A stretch of DNA of 64,000 bases from Oceanobacillus massiliensis str. N'diop. GTDB lineage: Bacteria; Bacillota; Bacilli; Bacillales; Amphibacillaceae. This document shows positions 9,291 through 19,154 of this stretch, in pieces (positions within the stretch are counted from its first letter, which is position 1; every line of letters starts with the position of its first letter). The translations under genes and the position numbers were made by a program. The notes under the pieces are model-generated. The model did no database searches and was not told the origin of the DNA. It was given only the letters and a program-made list of their open reading frames with translations. The stretch covers positions 275,890 to 339,889 of the forward strand of contig NZ_HE610977.1 of assembly GCF_000285495.1 (NCBI RefSeq). The letters are read 5' to 3'.

Positions 9291-9310
9291 CATAGTCATT
9301 TTCTTCCTTT
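9276..9310. terminator. Convergent palindrome inside both coding ends
   Basis: AAAGGAAGAAAGTGAC (9276-9291) and GTCATTTTCTTCCTTT (9295-9310) pair over 16 bp with one G-U, around a three-base loop. Each arm encodes the last residues GRK and the TGA stop of one of the two converging genes. Confidence 0.75.
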
Positions 9311-10102
9311 CTGCATATAGGCAAGGATTCTATGCTGAATCGATATGTTGCACGTAAGGATAGATGATTTATTCAGCATATCAAGTTCGCCACCATTGAT
9401 ATCCGTTGTAACACCACCCACTTCTTTCACCAGAATCATTCCTGCAGCAATATCCCATGGAGAAAGGTTCATCGATATATAGCCGTCAACAATTCCTTCA
9501 GCAGTATAGGCGAATTCCAGCGCAGCCGAACCATATGTCCTAGTGCCCCGTATATCCTTCACAAATTGCTGCATGACCTTTTCATCGATTAATCTATTTT
9601 CACATAGCCAGAAGTGATTCATCCCAATAATTGCTTCGTTTATAGTTGATTTCTCGTTCAGTGGAGATAGCCTTTTATCGTCTTTAAACGCACCTTCACC
9701 TTTTTTGGCATGATATAAGATATTTTCCATAACGTCATATATGATGCCTATTTCGCCTATACCATCCTGGTAGATTCCTACCGAAATAGCAAAATTCCTT
9801 TTTTGATGGACAAAATTCATCGTGCCATCAATCGGATCAATTATCCAGACTGTTCCATCGAGGTTTTTAAGGTCATCACCATAGCCCTCTTCTCCTATAA
9901 TGGAGTGGCCTGTAAAAGTCCCTTTAATCTTTTCTACAAAGAATTGCTCGGTTTCCTTATCCAATTTAGTGACAAGATCGTTCGCATTCGATTTCGTCTC
10001 GATGTCCAGTGGATCATTCATCTTGTCTCTAATGGATTCACCGGCTTCCAGTACCCATTTTATAGCCTGTTTATATATTTCATCACGAAGCACCACATCC
10101 AT
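9296..10102 (-). CDS. Inositol monophosphatase family protein (YktC/SuhB-like)
   Basis: A 268-residue enzyme of the Mg2+/Li+-dependent FIG phosphatase superfamily, which removes phosphate from inositol-1-phosphate or related sugar and nucleotide phosphates. The metal-binding motifs are present: GEEGYGDD (first Glu), WIIDPIDGTMNF (DPxDGT) and SPWDIAAGMILV (WD near the C-terminus). Length fits. GGAGG lies eight bases before the ATG at 10102. In B. subtilis the yktC product is reported as an inositol-1-phosphatase; the exact substrate here is not shown. It stands alone on the minus strand with a shared terminator. Confidence 0.92.
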   Translation of the reverse strand: MDVVLRDEIYKQAIKWVLEAGESIRDKMNDPLDIETKSNANDLVTKLDKETEQFFVEKIKGTFTGHSIIGEEGYGDDLKNLDGTVWIIDPIDGTMNFVHQKRNFAISVGIYQDGIGEIGIIYDVMENILYHAKKGEGAFKDDKRLSPLNEKSTINEAIIGMNHFWLCENRLIDEKVMQQFVKDIRGTRTYGSAALEFAYTAEGIVDGYISMNLSPWDIAAGMILVKEVGGVTTDINGGELDMLNKSSILTCNISIQHRILAYMQKGRK

Positions 10103-10173
10103 GTAAATACCTCCAATTTATATCTGTATCATTAATTGTATCAAAGTGGAGGCTGTACGTCATTGTATTTGAA

Positions 10174-10228
10174 TGACCCCAATATGTATTCGAATATTAT
10201 CGCAATGCTCCAATACATATTGGGGTCA
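10174..10228. repeat. Perfect 17-bp inverted repeat
   Basis: TGACCCCAATATGTATT (10174-10190) is mirrored exactly by AATACATATTGGGGTCA (10212-10228), with 21 bases between. It lies between two minus-strand genes. There is no adjacent T run on either side, so it is not a typical terminator; it could be a terminator variant, an operator or a small mobile-element remnant. Confidence 0.8.
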
Positions 10229-10233
10229 GCACC

Positions 10234-10431
10234 TTATTCGTGTTCATTTTCAATTTGAAGCATCTGTTTTCTTAAATCTTCCAGCCGTTCCTTGGTCTTG
10301 ATCATCTTCACTTTGTCTTTCTCCTGCATAGCATCGTAAAGGGTCACAAGTTCATAATCAATTTCCATTCGAATAACAGGTAATCTCTCCTGGGCCTCTT
10401 TCCTTCTTAAAGCTTCCATTACATACTTCAT
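10234..10431 (-). CDS. Small charged hypothetical protein
   Basis: Sixty-five residues, MKYVMEALRRKEAQ onward, highly charged and predicted mostly helical, with a heptad-like pattern in the second half (KTKERLEDLRKQMLQIENE). No signal peptide, membrane segment or known catalytic motif. The ATG at 10431 is preferred; AGAGGA lies ten bases before it, and an in-frame GTG nine bases upstream would crowd that site. Its position between yktC and yktB suggests it may correspond to the small ykzI-type gene of B. subtilis, but I cannot confirm this. Confidence 0.6.
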   Translation of the reverse strand: MKYVMEALRRKEAQERLPVIRMEIDYELVTLYDAMQEKDKVKMIKTKERLEDLRKQMLQIENEHE

Positions 10432-10687
10432 TTTTTCCACTTCCTCTCATAGCTTGTTTAATGCAATCCATCTGTCTTTCCTTTATTCTATGACTACGGC
10501 ATCTTTTTGTTCGTGACTTTATTTAAGATTTTGATTTATTTTATAATCATTTCCCAATTGCCCTTATTTTTAAACATAGCTGAGAATTTCATCCCTATTT
10601 TTTATCGAAGTCGGCGGAACTTGACTTCCGTGACTAAATCCTTAATAATAATTATTATAATCTATGCATCAGGAAGGAATGAATCAT

Positions 10688-11311
10688 TTGGCATTTCACG
10701 GGTTTGAGAAAAAAGACTTTACTACATTTACAATAGATGGCCTGGATGAAAGAATGGAAGCTATCCAGTCAAGAATCCAGCCTAAATTTCAGGAAATTGG
10801 ATCGGAAGTTGTTGATCATTTGTCAGCTAAGTTAGGCAACGAGGTTTATTTACATATTGCAAAGCATGCAAGAAGAACGGTCAATCCACCAAAGGATACG
10901 TGGATGGCGGTAGCCGATAACAAACGAGGATATAAAAAACACCCGCATTTTCAGTTGGGATTATTTGATGACCATGTTTTCATATGGCTGGCACTCATTT
11001 ATGAATTGCCAAACAAAAAAGAGATTGCTGAAGCTTTTATCGAAGAATTTGATGAAATAAAACAGTTACCTGATTCCTATGTCATATCTCTTGATCATAT
11101 GCAAAAGGATTCCCTCAAGATTGACGAACTGGAAATGAAACATCTCGAACGATTCAGAGATGTTAAAAAGGCTGAATTTTTAATCGGCCGCCATTTCAGC
11201 GCAAATGATCCGTTATTGAACGACGGAGATAAATTTATAGAAGTGGTTAAAGAAACATACGATACACTGATCCCGTTTTATCAATTAGCATTACGTTCCC
11301 GTAACCAATAA
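10688..11311 (+). CDS. yktB: YktB family protein (UPF0637, DUF1054)
   Basis: A roughly 207-residue cytoplasmic protein of unknown function. The diagnostic block VYLHIAKHARRTVNPPKDTW and the KRGYKKHPHFQLGLFDDHVF segment match the UPF0637 family. Candidate starts are ATG at 10664 and 10679 and TTG at 10688. I choose the TTG because AAGGA lies eight bases upstream of it and the protein then begins MAFHGFEKKDF, matching the expected family N-terminus; the ATG at 10679 directly abuts the ribosome site. A terminator follows at 11421. Confidence 0.9.
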   Translation: MAFHGFEKKDFTTFTIDGLDERMEAIQSRIQPKFQEIGSEVVDHLSAKLGNEVYLHIAKHARRTVNPPKDTWMAVADNKRGYKKHPHFQLGLFDDHVFIWLALIYELPNKKEIAEAFIEEFDEIKQLPDSYVISLDHMQKDSLKIDELEMKHLERFRDVKKAEFLIGRHFSANDPLLNDGDKFIEVVKETYDTLIPFYQLALRSRNQ

Positions 11312-11420
11312 TGCTGAAAAAGATGCCATTTAATGGATAATCTACATTGCAGGACTTGAACCGTCATCTCATTAATAACGGAACATCGAGTGCAAAGAAA
11401 AACGAATAAGACCCAACCAA

Positions 11421-11484
11421 AAAAATCGCCTCTCTCGTGATTGTTGCTAACGTAGCAATCAATAATACGAGCCAGGCGATTTTA
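11421..11484 (+). terminator. Long-stem terminator after yktB
   Basis: AAAAATCGCC (11421-11430) pairs with GGCGATTTT (11475-11483), and the inner ATTGTTGC/GTAGCAAT arms extend the stem with small bulges. It ends in a T-rich tail and could act in both directions. Confidence 0.75.
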
Positions 11485-11529
11485 TTATTCATATCAGGAA
11501 TATATAGCCACTGTAGTTCGCTTCCCGTG

Positions 11530-11958
11530 ATTATTCTATTCCGCGGGATTTCGGCGTTTTTCCGCGGTTCTCGGAGTTATTCCGCGCTTTCCTCGATTAT
11601 TCCGCGTTTCTCCGGATTATTCCGCGATTCCCTCGATCATTCCGCGCTTTCCCGGATTATTCCGCGCTTTCCCGGATTATTCCGCGCTTTCCCGGTTTTT
11701 TCCGCGCTTCTCGGTGTTATTCCGCGGTTCTCACGATTATTCCGCGCTCCCCCGGTTTTTTCCGCGCTTTCCACGATTATTCCGTGCTTTCCCGGATTAT
11801 TCCGCGATCCCCTCGATTATTCCGCGATTTCCACGATTATTCCGCGCTTCTCCGGATTATTCCGCGCTTTCCACGATTTTTCCGCGGTTCTCACGATTAT
11901 TCCGCGCTCTCCTGGATTATTCCGCGCTCCCCGGCGTTATTCCGCGCTTTCCCGGATT
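11530..11958. repeat. Tandem array of 20-bp units (about 21 copies)
   Basis: From about 11530 a 20-bp unit close to TTCCGCGCTTTCCCGGATTA repeats with exact 20-base phase to 11958. Every copy keeps TCCGCG; the second half varies among forms such as CTTTCCCGGAT, GGTTCTCACGAT and CTTCTCGGTGT. There are no unique spacers, so it is not a CRISPR. The unit is not a multiple of three, so open frames across it show a 20-residue (60-base) period and are not convincing genes. The array ends exactly at the yktA stop codon. Confidence 0.95.
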
Positions 11959-12225
11959 TTACATTTTAATAACTGCTTCTGATGATGATTTTGCTTTTTT
12001 TATGGTTCTGTAGCTTGAATATCCTGAAGCTGTTTCGAACTCTGCAAAAAGCTTCTTTTCTTCGCTCTTTGAAGGGACGATTTGCTTGAAACGGTTATAT
12101 ACTATCAGAAGTTCCTGTCTGCTTACTTGTTTTTCATGTGCTTTTTCAATCATGCTGAAGAAATTTACAACATCGATGATTTCATTTGTAGACCATGTCT
12201 CATCTATCGGATATCCATAATTCAT
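11959..12225 (-). CDS. yktA: UPF0223 family protein YktA
   Basis: An 88-residue protein starting [13 protein letters not shown] and containing [17 protein letters not shown] and [13 protein letters not shown], the conserved blocks of UPF0223. Function is unknown. The start at 12225 is preferred because GAGGTGG lies nine bases upstream and the family begins at this Met. The ribosome site overlaps the stop region of the upstream nitronate monooxygenase gene, which suggests cotranscription. Its stop codon abuts the 20-bp tandem array. Confidence 0.93.
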   Translation of the reverse strand: MNYGYPIDETWSTNEIIDVVNFFSMIEKAHEKQVSRQELLIVYNRFKQIVPSKSEEKKLFAEFETASGYSSYRTIKKAKSSSEAVIKM

Positions 12226-12239
12226 TGTCTCAATCCACC

Positions 12240-13196
12240 TCAATTGCTCCATTTATCTTTTATTGCTTCTGCTTCTTTTATAATACGTTGTATTAGAGTT
12301 TGTACGGTAGGAAGATCATGGATTCTTGCTGCCGATTGTCCGGCCCAGCCAAATCCTTCCGTTGCATCTCCTTCGTTAATGTATTTTTGATTTGCTTTGC
12401 CGCTTATGTATTCTTTCAAAGAATCATAACCAGCTTCCTGTTTCTCAATTTCCAGGATATGCTCTGTCCATTCATTTCGCAATGCTCTGGCAGGTGCACC
12501 GATTGACCTTTTAATTACGACAGTATCAGTCTCTGCTGCATCAAGAATCGCTTGCTTATAATTTGTATGTGCTTGTGTTTCTTTTGTGGCAATGAATCTT
12601 GTGCCCATTTCAATCCCCTCAGCCCCTAAGCTTAATGCCGCCATTAAACCGCGCCCATCCACAATCCCTCCGGAAGCTATTACAGGGATCGTCACACGTT
12701 CTGCAACTTGAGGAGTCAGTATGAATGAACCAACGTCTCCCCTTCCGAGATGGCCACCACCTTCCTGTCCAACAACCATAACTGCATCTGCTCCTAGCTC
12801 CTCGGCTTTTTCTGCCTGTCTTGCAGCAGCAACAAGTACAAGCTTTTTAATATCATGTCCGTGAATTAGGTCCAATACTCCTTTTGGATTGCCGCCTGTT
12901 ACAGAGATGACGGGAACTTTTTCTTCAATTGCAACCTTTACCATTTGTTCAAATGGTCTGCCGTGCTGACCAATTGCAAAATTAACCCCAAACGGTTTGT
13001 CTGTCATTGTCCTAGCTCGCCTGATTTCTTTTCTTAATTCCTCTGGGTTTTGTAGGCTCATAGCAGTAATCTGGCCAAGCCCTCCTGCATTGGAGACTGC
13101 TGCAGCCAAATCGGCATACGCAAGGTAGGCAAGACCACCCTGAATGATTGGGTATTCGATATTCAATAGTTCTGTCACCCTTGTTTTTAAACTCAT
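12240..13196 (-). CDS. Nitronate monooxygenase family flavoprotein
   Basis: A 318-residue FMN-dependent TIM-barrel protein of the 2-nitropropane dioxygenase/FabK-like family. Seen: an N-terminal [12 protein letters not shown], the [16 protein letters not shown] motif with the candidate catalytic His, and the phosphate-binding [17 protein letters not shown] and GTRFIATKE. Such enzymes oxidise alkyl nitronates; close relatives include the enoyl-ACP reductase FabK, which cannot be fully excluded. AGGGGGA precedes the ATG. It is the first gene of a likely two-gene unit with yktA, 14 bases downstream. Confidence 0.9.
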   Translation of the reverse strand: MSLKTRVTELLNIEYPIIQGGLAYLAYADLAAAVSNAGGLGQITAMSLQNPEELRKEIRRARTMTDKPFGVNFAIGQHGRPFEQMVKVAIEEKVPVISVTGGNPKGVLDLIHGHDIKKLVLVAAARQAEKAEELGADAVMVVGQEGGGHLGRGDVGSFILTPQVAERVTIPVIASGGIVDGRGLMAALSLGAEGIEMGTRFIATKETQAHTNYKQAILDAAETDTVVIKRSIGAPARALRNEWTEHILEIEKQEAGYDSLKEYISGKANQKYINEGDATEGFGWAGQSAARIHDLPTVQTLIQRIIKEAEAIKDKWSN

Positions 13197-13296
13197 TTAT
13201 ATCCCCCTATAATATAGTTTACGGTAACTTCTCTGCTTTAATTATACTATTACCAATACCGATAAGAAAATAAATGGTCATAATCACTCTTTTAGC

Positions 13297-13329
13297 AAAA
13301 TAAAAAGAGTTGCATAAAGGATGCAACTC
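13297..13329 (-). terminator. Terminator of the SR1-like RNA
   Basis: On the minus strand a perfect 9-bp stem GAGTTGCAT/ATGCAACTC with a five-base loop is followed by TTTTTATTTT. Confidence 0.93.
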
Positions 13330-13340
13330 ATCGTTGAATA

Positions 13341-13448
13341 TTAGTTATGTTCGTGACAAGAAGGACATGTTCCGTAAAGAGTTGTTACTTTCTCTTCTTC
13401 ATAATGTTCAATAACTTGCTGGCAATCCTTACAAATTATTGTACCCAT
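13341..13448 (-). CDS. sr1P: SR1P-like GapA-binding peptide
   Basis: Thirty-five residues starting MGTIICKDCQQVIEHYEEEK, with two CxxC pairs (CKDC and CPSC) and a His-rich end. B. subtilis SR1P, encoded by the SR1 RNA, begins MGTIVCQDC and has the same layout; it binds the glycolytic GAPDH GapA and promotes RNase J1 binding. RNase J1 (rnjA) is also in this window. The ribosome site AAAGGAGA lies eight to nine bases before the ATG. The reading frame fills most of the predicted RNA and is too short for standard gene calling. Function is inferred from the family. Confidence 0.85.
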   Translation of the reverse strand: MGTIICKDCQQVIEHYEEEKVTTLYGTCPSCHEHN

Positions 13449-13488
13449 TAAGCCATCTCCTTTAATTGAATTATGTTAGCGTATACAT

Positions 13489-13517
13489 ATTATAATATGG
13501 CACATAAGAATAATCAA
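13489..13517 (-). promoter_or_regulatory. Sigma-A promoter of the SR1-like RNA
   Basis: On the minus strand TTGATT (13512-13517) and TATAAT (13489-13494) are separated by exactly 17 bases. In B. subtilis SR1 is repressed under glycolytic conditions by CcpN; no CcpN site could be assigned here. Confidence 0.8.
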
Positions 13518-13798
13518 CCCTTAATTAGTATAACACATTAAAAATAACGTTATTTTATTTATCTTCTAAAATCGTCTGTATTAGCCAAACTAAAGAGTGG
13601 CTTTTACACTGATAGGATGGAGACTGCAACAATTATTTTATTACATTTCTTACATTCATATTTCGATAGCGAATTAATAGTGGACAATTCAATTTCATTT
13701 GGATAACAGTTTTATAACAATACCAAATGCCTTACGTTCATCTGATAAACTTAAGTTTAAGAAGGAAGCAAAAATCTGAGTGAGGAAGTGCATAAAAA
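13518..13798. other. AT-rich intergenic region
   Basis: It lies between the SR1-like promoter and a divergent lipoprotein gene. I see only a short AGCCA/TGGCT hairpin near 13580 and no convincing gene. Confidence 0.4.
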
Positions 13799-14275
13799 GT
13801 GATCTATAGAGTTGCAACACTGATTTCTATTTTATTTGTACTTGCTGCCTGTCAAAATGAGGATGGAGAAGTTGAAGTAATTACATTTAATCCTTATGAT
13901 TACAATGTAATATTTATTCCTGAGAATAAAGTCGATGATAAGAATGAAATATATATTGATGCAATGATTGAGTTAAAAGCGGAATACCCATCAGAATTTA
14001 ACAATGTGAATAAAATTGAGAAAGATCTTACAGCAATGGGGATCAAAGAAAGTAATGATGGACCGACACTTGTAATTCTGAAAAGCGGGGAAACTATCGC
14101 CAAATTATCAGGAAAGATGCCCAAACATGAAATAAAGGAACAGCTGGAGATTACATTAGCTGACAATAACATAAGGATGCCCCGCGAATATGGGCATCCT
14201 TATGTTATTTCAGCATTTAATTTTACATCATGTGAATCGGAGTTCCTAAGGCAACTTCTGCCGCTTCCATTGTAA
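13799..14275 (+). CDS. Hypothetical lipoprotein, 3' end overlaps pdhD
   Basis: A 158-residue predicted lipoprotein: a short signal peptide ends in the lipobox LAAC, followed by an acidic mature part including [12 protein letters not shown] and [19 protein letters not shown]. The last block recalls thioredoxin-like folds, but no CxxC is present and I do not recognise the family. The GTG start has GAGGAAG ten bases upstream. The frame runs through a perfect 18-bp terminator hairpin and ends 53 bases inside the converging pdhD gene; both other frames would stop just before the hairpin, so the true C-terminus may be shorter if a frameshift is present. Confidence 0.65.
   Translation: MIYRVATLISILFVLAACQNEDGEVEVITFNPYDYNVIFIPENKVDDKNEIYIDAMIELKAEYPSEFNNVNKIEKDLTAMGIKESNDGPTLVILKSGETIAKLSGKMPKHEIKEQLEITLADNNIRMPREYGHPYVISAFNFTSCESEFLRQLLPLPL
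14165..14209. terminator. Bidirectional terminator for pdhD
   Basis: A perfect 18-bp stem, AATAACATAAGGATGCCC (14165-14182) with its complement at 14192-14209 and a nine-base loop. It terminates pdhD from the minus strand and lies inside the 3' part of the converging lipoprotein frame. The stem's AT-rich ends replace a clear T tract. Confidence 0.85.
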
Positions 14276-15629
14276 TCTCACCTAAAGTTGGATGAGCATG
14301 GATAGTTAACGCAATATCTTCCGCTGTCATTCCTGCTTCAATAGCAAGGCCGATTTCAGAAATCATATCGCTAGCGTTTGGTCCAGCAATTTGTCCACCG
14401 ATTACTAATCCATCATCTTTACGTGTAATCAGCTTCAGGAATCCATCACTATTGTTCAGTGATAATGCACGGCCATTTGCTGCGAATGGGAATTTACCCA
14501 CTTTAACATCATAGCCAGCATCTTTTGCATCCTGCTCAGTCAAACCAACTGTAGCAAGCTCAGGCTCTGTAAAGGCAACAGCAGGAATTCCGATATAATC
14601 CACTTCGGATTTTTCACCGCTGATTGCTTCAGCAGCAATTTTACCTTCATAAGATGCTTTATGTGCAAGCGGGGGTCCTGGAACGATATCACCGATTGCA
14701 TAAATGTTTTCCACACTTGTACGGCATTGTTTGTCAACTTTAATAAGTCCACGATCAGCCATTTCGATTCCTACTTGTTCAAGACCGATTTCACTAGTGT
14801 TCGGACGACGGCCAACAGTTACCAATACATAATCAGCTTCAACTGTTTCTTCTTTCCCGCCAGCTTCATATGTTACTTTTACGCCGTCTTTAGTTTCCTC
14901 GACACCTTTAGCCATTGCTTCCGTAATGATGGAAGCACCTTTATTTTTCAGACGCTTTTTAACAAGCTGAGTCATTTGTTTTTCAAATCCGCTTAGAATA
15001 TCCTTAGCACCCTCTAGGAACACAACTTCTGTTCCAAAGTTTGCATAAGCAGATCCTAATTCACTGCCGACATAACCGGCACCAATAACAACCAATTTCT
15101 TTGGAATTTCTTTCAAATTCAGTGCTCCAGTGGAATCAAGAACACGATCAGAAAATTTAAATGTCGGAATTTCAATTGGTGCAGAACCAGTCGCAATAAT
15201 ACAGTTATCGAATTTATATGTCTGGGAGGATTTTTCATCCATAACTTTCGCTGTATTGTGATCAACAAAGTATGCTTCACCTTTAACGATGTTTACTTTG
15301 TTTCCTTTAAGAAGGCTTTCGACACCAGAAGTTAACTTGTTAACTACTGATCCTTTCCATTCTTGTACTTTAGCAAAATCCACTGTTACATTTTCTGTTT
15401 TGATCCCAAGATCTTCTGAACCATGTGCACCTTCAGCCAAATGTCCAGCCTGGATTAATGCTTTTGATGGAATACAGCCAACGTTTAAACATACTCCGCC
15501 AAGAGCACCCTTATCGACAATCGTTACCTTTTGTCCTAATTGTGCTGCGCGAATTGCTGCAACATACCCACCAGGGCCTGCTCCAACTACTAATGTTCCT
15601 ACTTCTATCGGAAAATCTCCTACTACCAT
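14223..15629 (-). CDS. pdhD: Dihydrolipoyl dehydrogenase (E3)
   Basis: A 468-residue FAD enzyme that reoxidises dihydrolipoamide in the pyruvate dehydrogenase complex and passes electrons to NAD+. Motifs: N-terminal FAD-binding [13 protein letters not shown], the redox disulfide [13 protein letters not shown], the NAD-binding [16 protein letters not shown], the second FAD motif [17 protein letters not shown], and the C-terminal HAHPTLGE with the catalytic His. Length and order are canonical. It is the last gene of pdhABCD, four bases after pdhC, and ends at the 18-bp terminator. The same E3 may also serve other 2-oxoacid dehydrogenases. Confidence 0.98.
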   Translation of the reverse strand: MVVGDFPIEVGTLVVGAGPGGYVAAIRAAQLGQKVTIVDKGALGGVCLNVGCIPSKALIQAGHLAEGAHGSEDLGIKTENVTVDFAKVQEWKGSVVNKLTSGVESLLKGNKVNIVKGEAYFVDHNTAKVMDEKSSQTYKFDNCIIATGSAPIEIPTFKFSDRVLDSTGALNLKEIPKKLVVIGAGYVGSELGSAYANFGTEVVFLEGAKDILSGFEKQMTQLVKKRLKNKGASIITEAMAKGVEETKDGVKVTYEAGGKEETVEADYVLVTVGRRPNTSEIGLEQVGIEMADRGLIKVDKQCRTSVENIYAIGDIVPGPPLAHKASYEGKIAAEAISGEKSEVDYIGIPAVAFTEPELATVGLTEQDAKDAGYDVKVGKFPFAANGRALSLNNSDGFLKLITRKDDGLVIGGQIAGPNASDMISEIGLAIEAGMTAEDIALTIHAHPTLGEITMEAAEVALGTPIHMM

Positions 15630-15632
15630 TAC

Positions 15633-16898
15633 CTACGCCTCCATCATAATTAGTTGTGGATCATTCAGCAATCGTTTAATTTGGTTTAACGCCTGTTGTG
15701 CAGTAGCACCATCAACGATACGATGATCAAAGCTTAAAGATAAAGCGAGAACTGGAGCAACGACAATCTCCCCATCACGAACGATTGGCTTCTCAGCTAT
15801 ACGGCCGATTCCAAGAATTACTGCTTCAGGATAATTCAGGACAGGTGTAAACCATTGTCCGCCCGCTGAACCAATGTTTGAAATGGTGTTTGAAGCCCCT
15901 TTCATCTCATCTGGTTTCAGTTTACCACTACGGGCTTTTCCTGCCAATTCATTAATTTCAGAAGATATCTCAAAAATTGATTTTTTATCTGCATCTTTAA
16001 CGACAGGAACCAATAATCCCTTATCTGTATCTGCAGCAATACCAATGTTATAGTAATGCTTTTGAACAATCTCCTCTGTGTTCTCATCAATAATGGAGTT
16101 GAGAATTGGGAATTTCTTGGATGCTGAAACAAGTGCTTTGACGACATATGGCAGATAAGTAAGCTTGATTTCCTGCTCGGCTGCAATTGCCTTGAATTTC
16201 TTACGGTGTGCTACAAGCTCCGTCACATCAATTTCATCATGCAATGTAACATGTGGTGCCTTCGTTTTAGAGTTAACCATTGCTTTGGCAATTGACTTGC
16301 GGATATTGGACATTTTCTCACGTGTTTCCGGATATTGTCCTTGTGGAGCCACTGGTGCTGCTGATGCTGTTTCTTCAGATGAATCTGTTTTAGTTTCCTC
16401 TTGGTCAGTTGATGCATCACCATTCAGATAGCTGTCAATATCCTCTTTAAGAACACGGCCATTTTTACCAGATCCTGTTACAGCACTGATTGTCACATCA
16501 TTTTCACGTGCATATTTACGTACTGAAGGCATAGCGATAACGCGAGCTCCATCGGTATCATTAGATTCTGCCGTTTCAGGCGCTTTTTCATCTGCAGTCT
16601 TTTCATCAGAAGGAGCCTCTTCTTGCTTCTCTGCTTGTGGCTCTTCCTCTGATTCATAACCTTCAGCGTCAAACGAGATCAATGTATCTCCAACAACAGC
16701 AACTGCTCCTTCTTCAACATGGATTTTAGTAACCGTACCATCCACTTGAGAAGGAATTTCCACAACCGCTTTATCATTTTGAACTTCACATAGTACATCG
16801 TCTTCTTTTACTGTGTCGCCCTCTTTAACAAACCATTTTACTATTTCACCTTCGTGAATTCCTTCACCAATATCGGGCAATTTAAAATTAAAAGCCAT
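15633..16898 (-). CDS. pdhC: Dihydrolipoamide acetyltransferase (E2)
   Basis: A 421-residue core subunit of the pyruvate dehydrogenase complex that transfers acetyl groups from lipoamide to CoA. Domains: one lipoyl domain (about 1-78) with the lipoyl Lys in QNDKAVVEI, a Glu/Ala-rich linker, a peripheral subunit-binding domain around [20 protein letters not shown], a second flexible linker, and a catalytic domain ending [16 protein letters not shown] with the HRxxDG active site. The ATG at 16898 is preferred; GGGAGG lies about ten bases upstream. Close spacing with pdhB (24 bases) and pdhD shows one operon. Confidence 0.97.
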   Translation of the reverse strand: MAFNFKLPDIGEGIHEGEIVKWFVKEGDTVKEDDVLCEVQNDKAVVEIPSQVDGTVTKIHVEEGAVAVVGDTLISFDAEGYESEEEPQAEKQEEAPSDEKTADEKAPETAESNDTDGARVIAMPSVRKYARENDVTISAVTGSGKNGRVLKEDIDSYLNGDASTDQEETKTDSSEETASAAPVAPQGQYPETREKMSNIRKSIAKAMVNSKTKAPHVTLHDEIDVTELVAHRKKFKAIAAEQEIKLTYLPYVVKALVSASKKFPILNSIIDENTEEIVQKHYYNIGIAADTDKGLLVPVVKDADKKSIFEISSEINELAGKARSGKLKPDEMKGASNTISNIGSAGGQWFTPVLNYPEAVILGIGRIAEKPIVRDGEIVVAPVLALSLSFDHRIVDGATAQQALNQIKRLLNDPQLIMMEA

Positions 16899-16922
16899 AT
16901 TAAGAATACCTCCCAATCTATT

Positions 16923-17901
16923 TTAGAAATTAATTACAGTATTTACTTTTTCAACAATATCTTTATGGTTTGGCAGCCAAACTTCTTCCGCATCTGAGAA
17001 TGCATACACTGTATCTGGTGCTGTTACACGCAATACTGGTGCCTCAAGATGAAGGATAGCTCTTTCCTGGATTTCTGCAATAACGTTTGCAGCTACACCC
17101 GCTTGACGCTGTGCTTCCTGAACAACAACCACACGGTTTGTTTTCTTAACTGATTCCATAATGGTGTCATAATCTATTGGGGATACAGTTCTAAGGTCGA
17201 TAACTTCTGCACTTACACCATCTTTTTCAAGATCTTCTGCTGCCTTCAATGCCGCATGCACCATTGCGCCGTAAGAAACGATCGTTACGTCTTTTCCTTC
17301 TCTTTTCACATCTGCCTTACCAAGTTCGATAGTATATTCTTCTTCCGGAACTTCCCCGCGGAATGAACGATACAGCTTCATATGCTCTAAAAATACTACT
17401 GGATCATTATCGCGGATGGAAGCGATTAATAACCCTTTCGCTTCATATGGTGTTGCAGGTATTACAACTTTTAATACCAGGCTGCTGTGCAATAAGACCT
17501 TCTAATGAATCTGCGTGAAGCTCCGGTGTATGCACTCCACCGCCAAAAGGTGCGCGAACTGTAATTGGAGCATGGTGATGGCCGCCAGAACGATAACGCA
17601 TCCGTGCCATCTGTCCGCTGATTGAATCCATTACTTCATAAACGAAGCCGAAGAATTGAATTTCCGGAATTGGACGGTATCCTTGCAAAGCCAGTCCGAT
17701 TGAAAGTCCGCCAATTCCTGATTCAGCTAATGGGGTGTCAAATACACGTTCTTCACCGAATTCATCCTGCAATCCTTCCGTAGCTCGGAAAACACCACCA
17801 TTTTGACCAACGTCTTCACCAAATACAAGCACGTTTTCATCATTTTTTAGTTCTGTGCGCATTGCATCAGTGATTGCTTGAATCATTGTCATTTGTGCCA
17901 T
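16923..17901 (-). pseudogene. pdhB: Pyruvate dehydrogenase E1 beta, single-base insertion
   Basis: The E1 beta subunit, with E1 alpha, decarboxylates pyruvate with thiamine diphosphate. The N-terminal part ([43 protein letters not shown]) is in one frame and the C-terminal part ([14 protein letters not shown] to the end [12 protein letters not shown]) in another. The break is at an AAAA run (plus-strand T run at 17469-17472); removing one base restores [11 protein letters not shown] and a 325-residue protein, the usual length. Every other residue block looks functional and the flanking pdhA and pdhC are intact, so a sequencing error is more likely than a real mutation in this central operon. 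It lies four bases after pdhA. Confidence 0.93.
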
Positions 17902-17904
17902 GAT

Positions 17905-18993
<1,089 letters not shown>

Positions 18994-19125
18994 TCACCTC
19001 GTCCTTTCTTTATACCCATTTATTATTGTCTTTCATAGCCTACCCATAACAAGAAAAATCTGTACAAAATTTATCATATAAATCGTGTACCCTGTTTGAG
19101 TTGATGGTAATCACTGCTACAATAA

Positions 19126-19154
19126 ATTCTACCCTGTTACACTTCTTTTGTAAA
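19126..19154 (-). promoter_or_regulatory. Candidate pdhA promoter with flanking inverted repeat
   Basis: On the minus strand TTTACA (19149-19154) and TAGAAT (19126-19131) are 17 bases apart. A 9-bp perfect inverted repeat, TGGTAATCA (19105-19113) and TGATTACCA (19172-19180), brackets the promoter and could be a regulator site or be involved in looping. No cre site was seen. The rest of the 18988-19431 gap is AT rich without a gene. Confidence 0.55.

Larger units (their letters stand above)
13297..13482 (-). ncRNA. SR1-like dual-function RNA
   Basis: A transcript of about 185 bases is predicted from the promoter at 13489-13517 to the terminator at 13297-13329. It carries the short SR1P-like reading frame. 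In B. subtilis SR1 lies beside pdhD, acts as a base-pairing RNA on ahrC mRNA and encodes the SR1P peptide. The size, location near pdhD and encoded peptide all agree. Base pairing with any target is not shown here. Confidence 0.72.

Noticed and set aside
11340-11400. tRNA-like 3' half on the minus strand (GGTTCAAGTCC)
   Set aside because: The flanking bases do not pair into a T arm or acceptor stem and no 5' half is present.
11530-11958. CRISPR array
   Set aside because: Units are directly adjacent with no unique spacers and no cas genes are near.
11437-12013. Open frames of 60-180 codons across the tandem array
   Set aside because: All three frames are open with the same 20-residue period because the 20-bp unit has no stops; no ribosome site and no known protein pattern.
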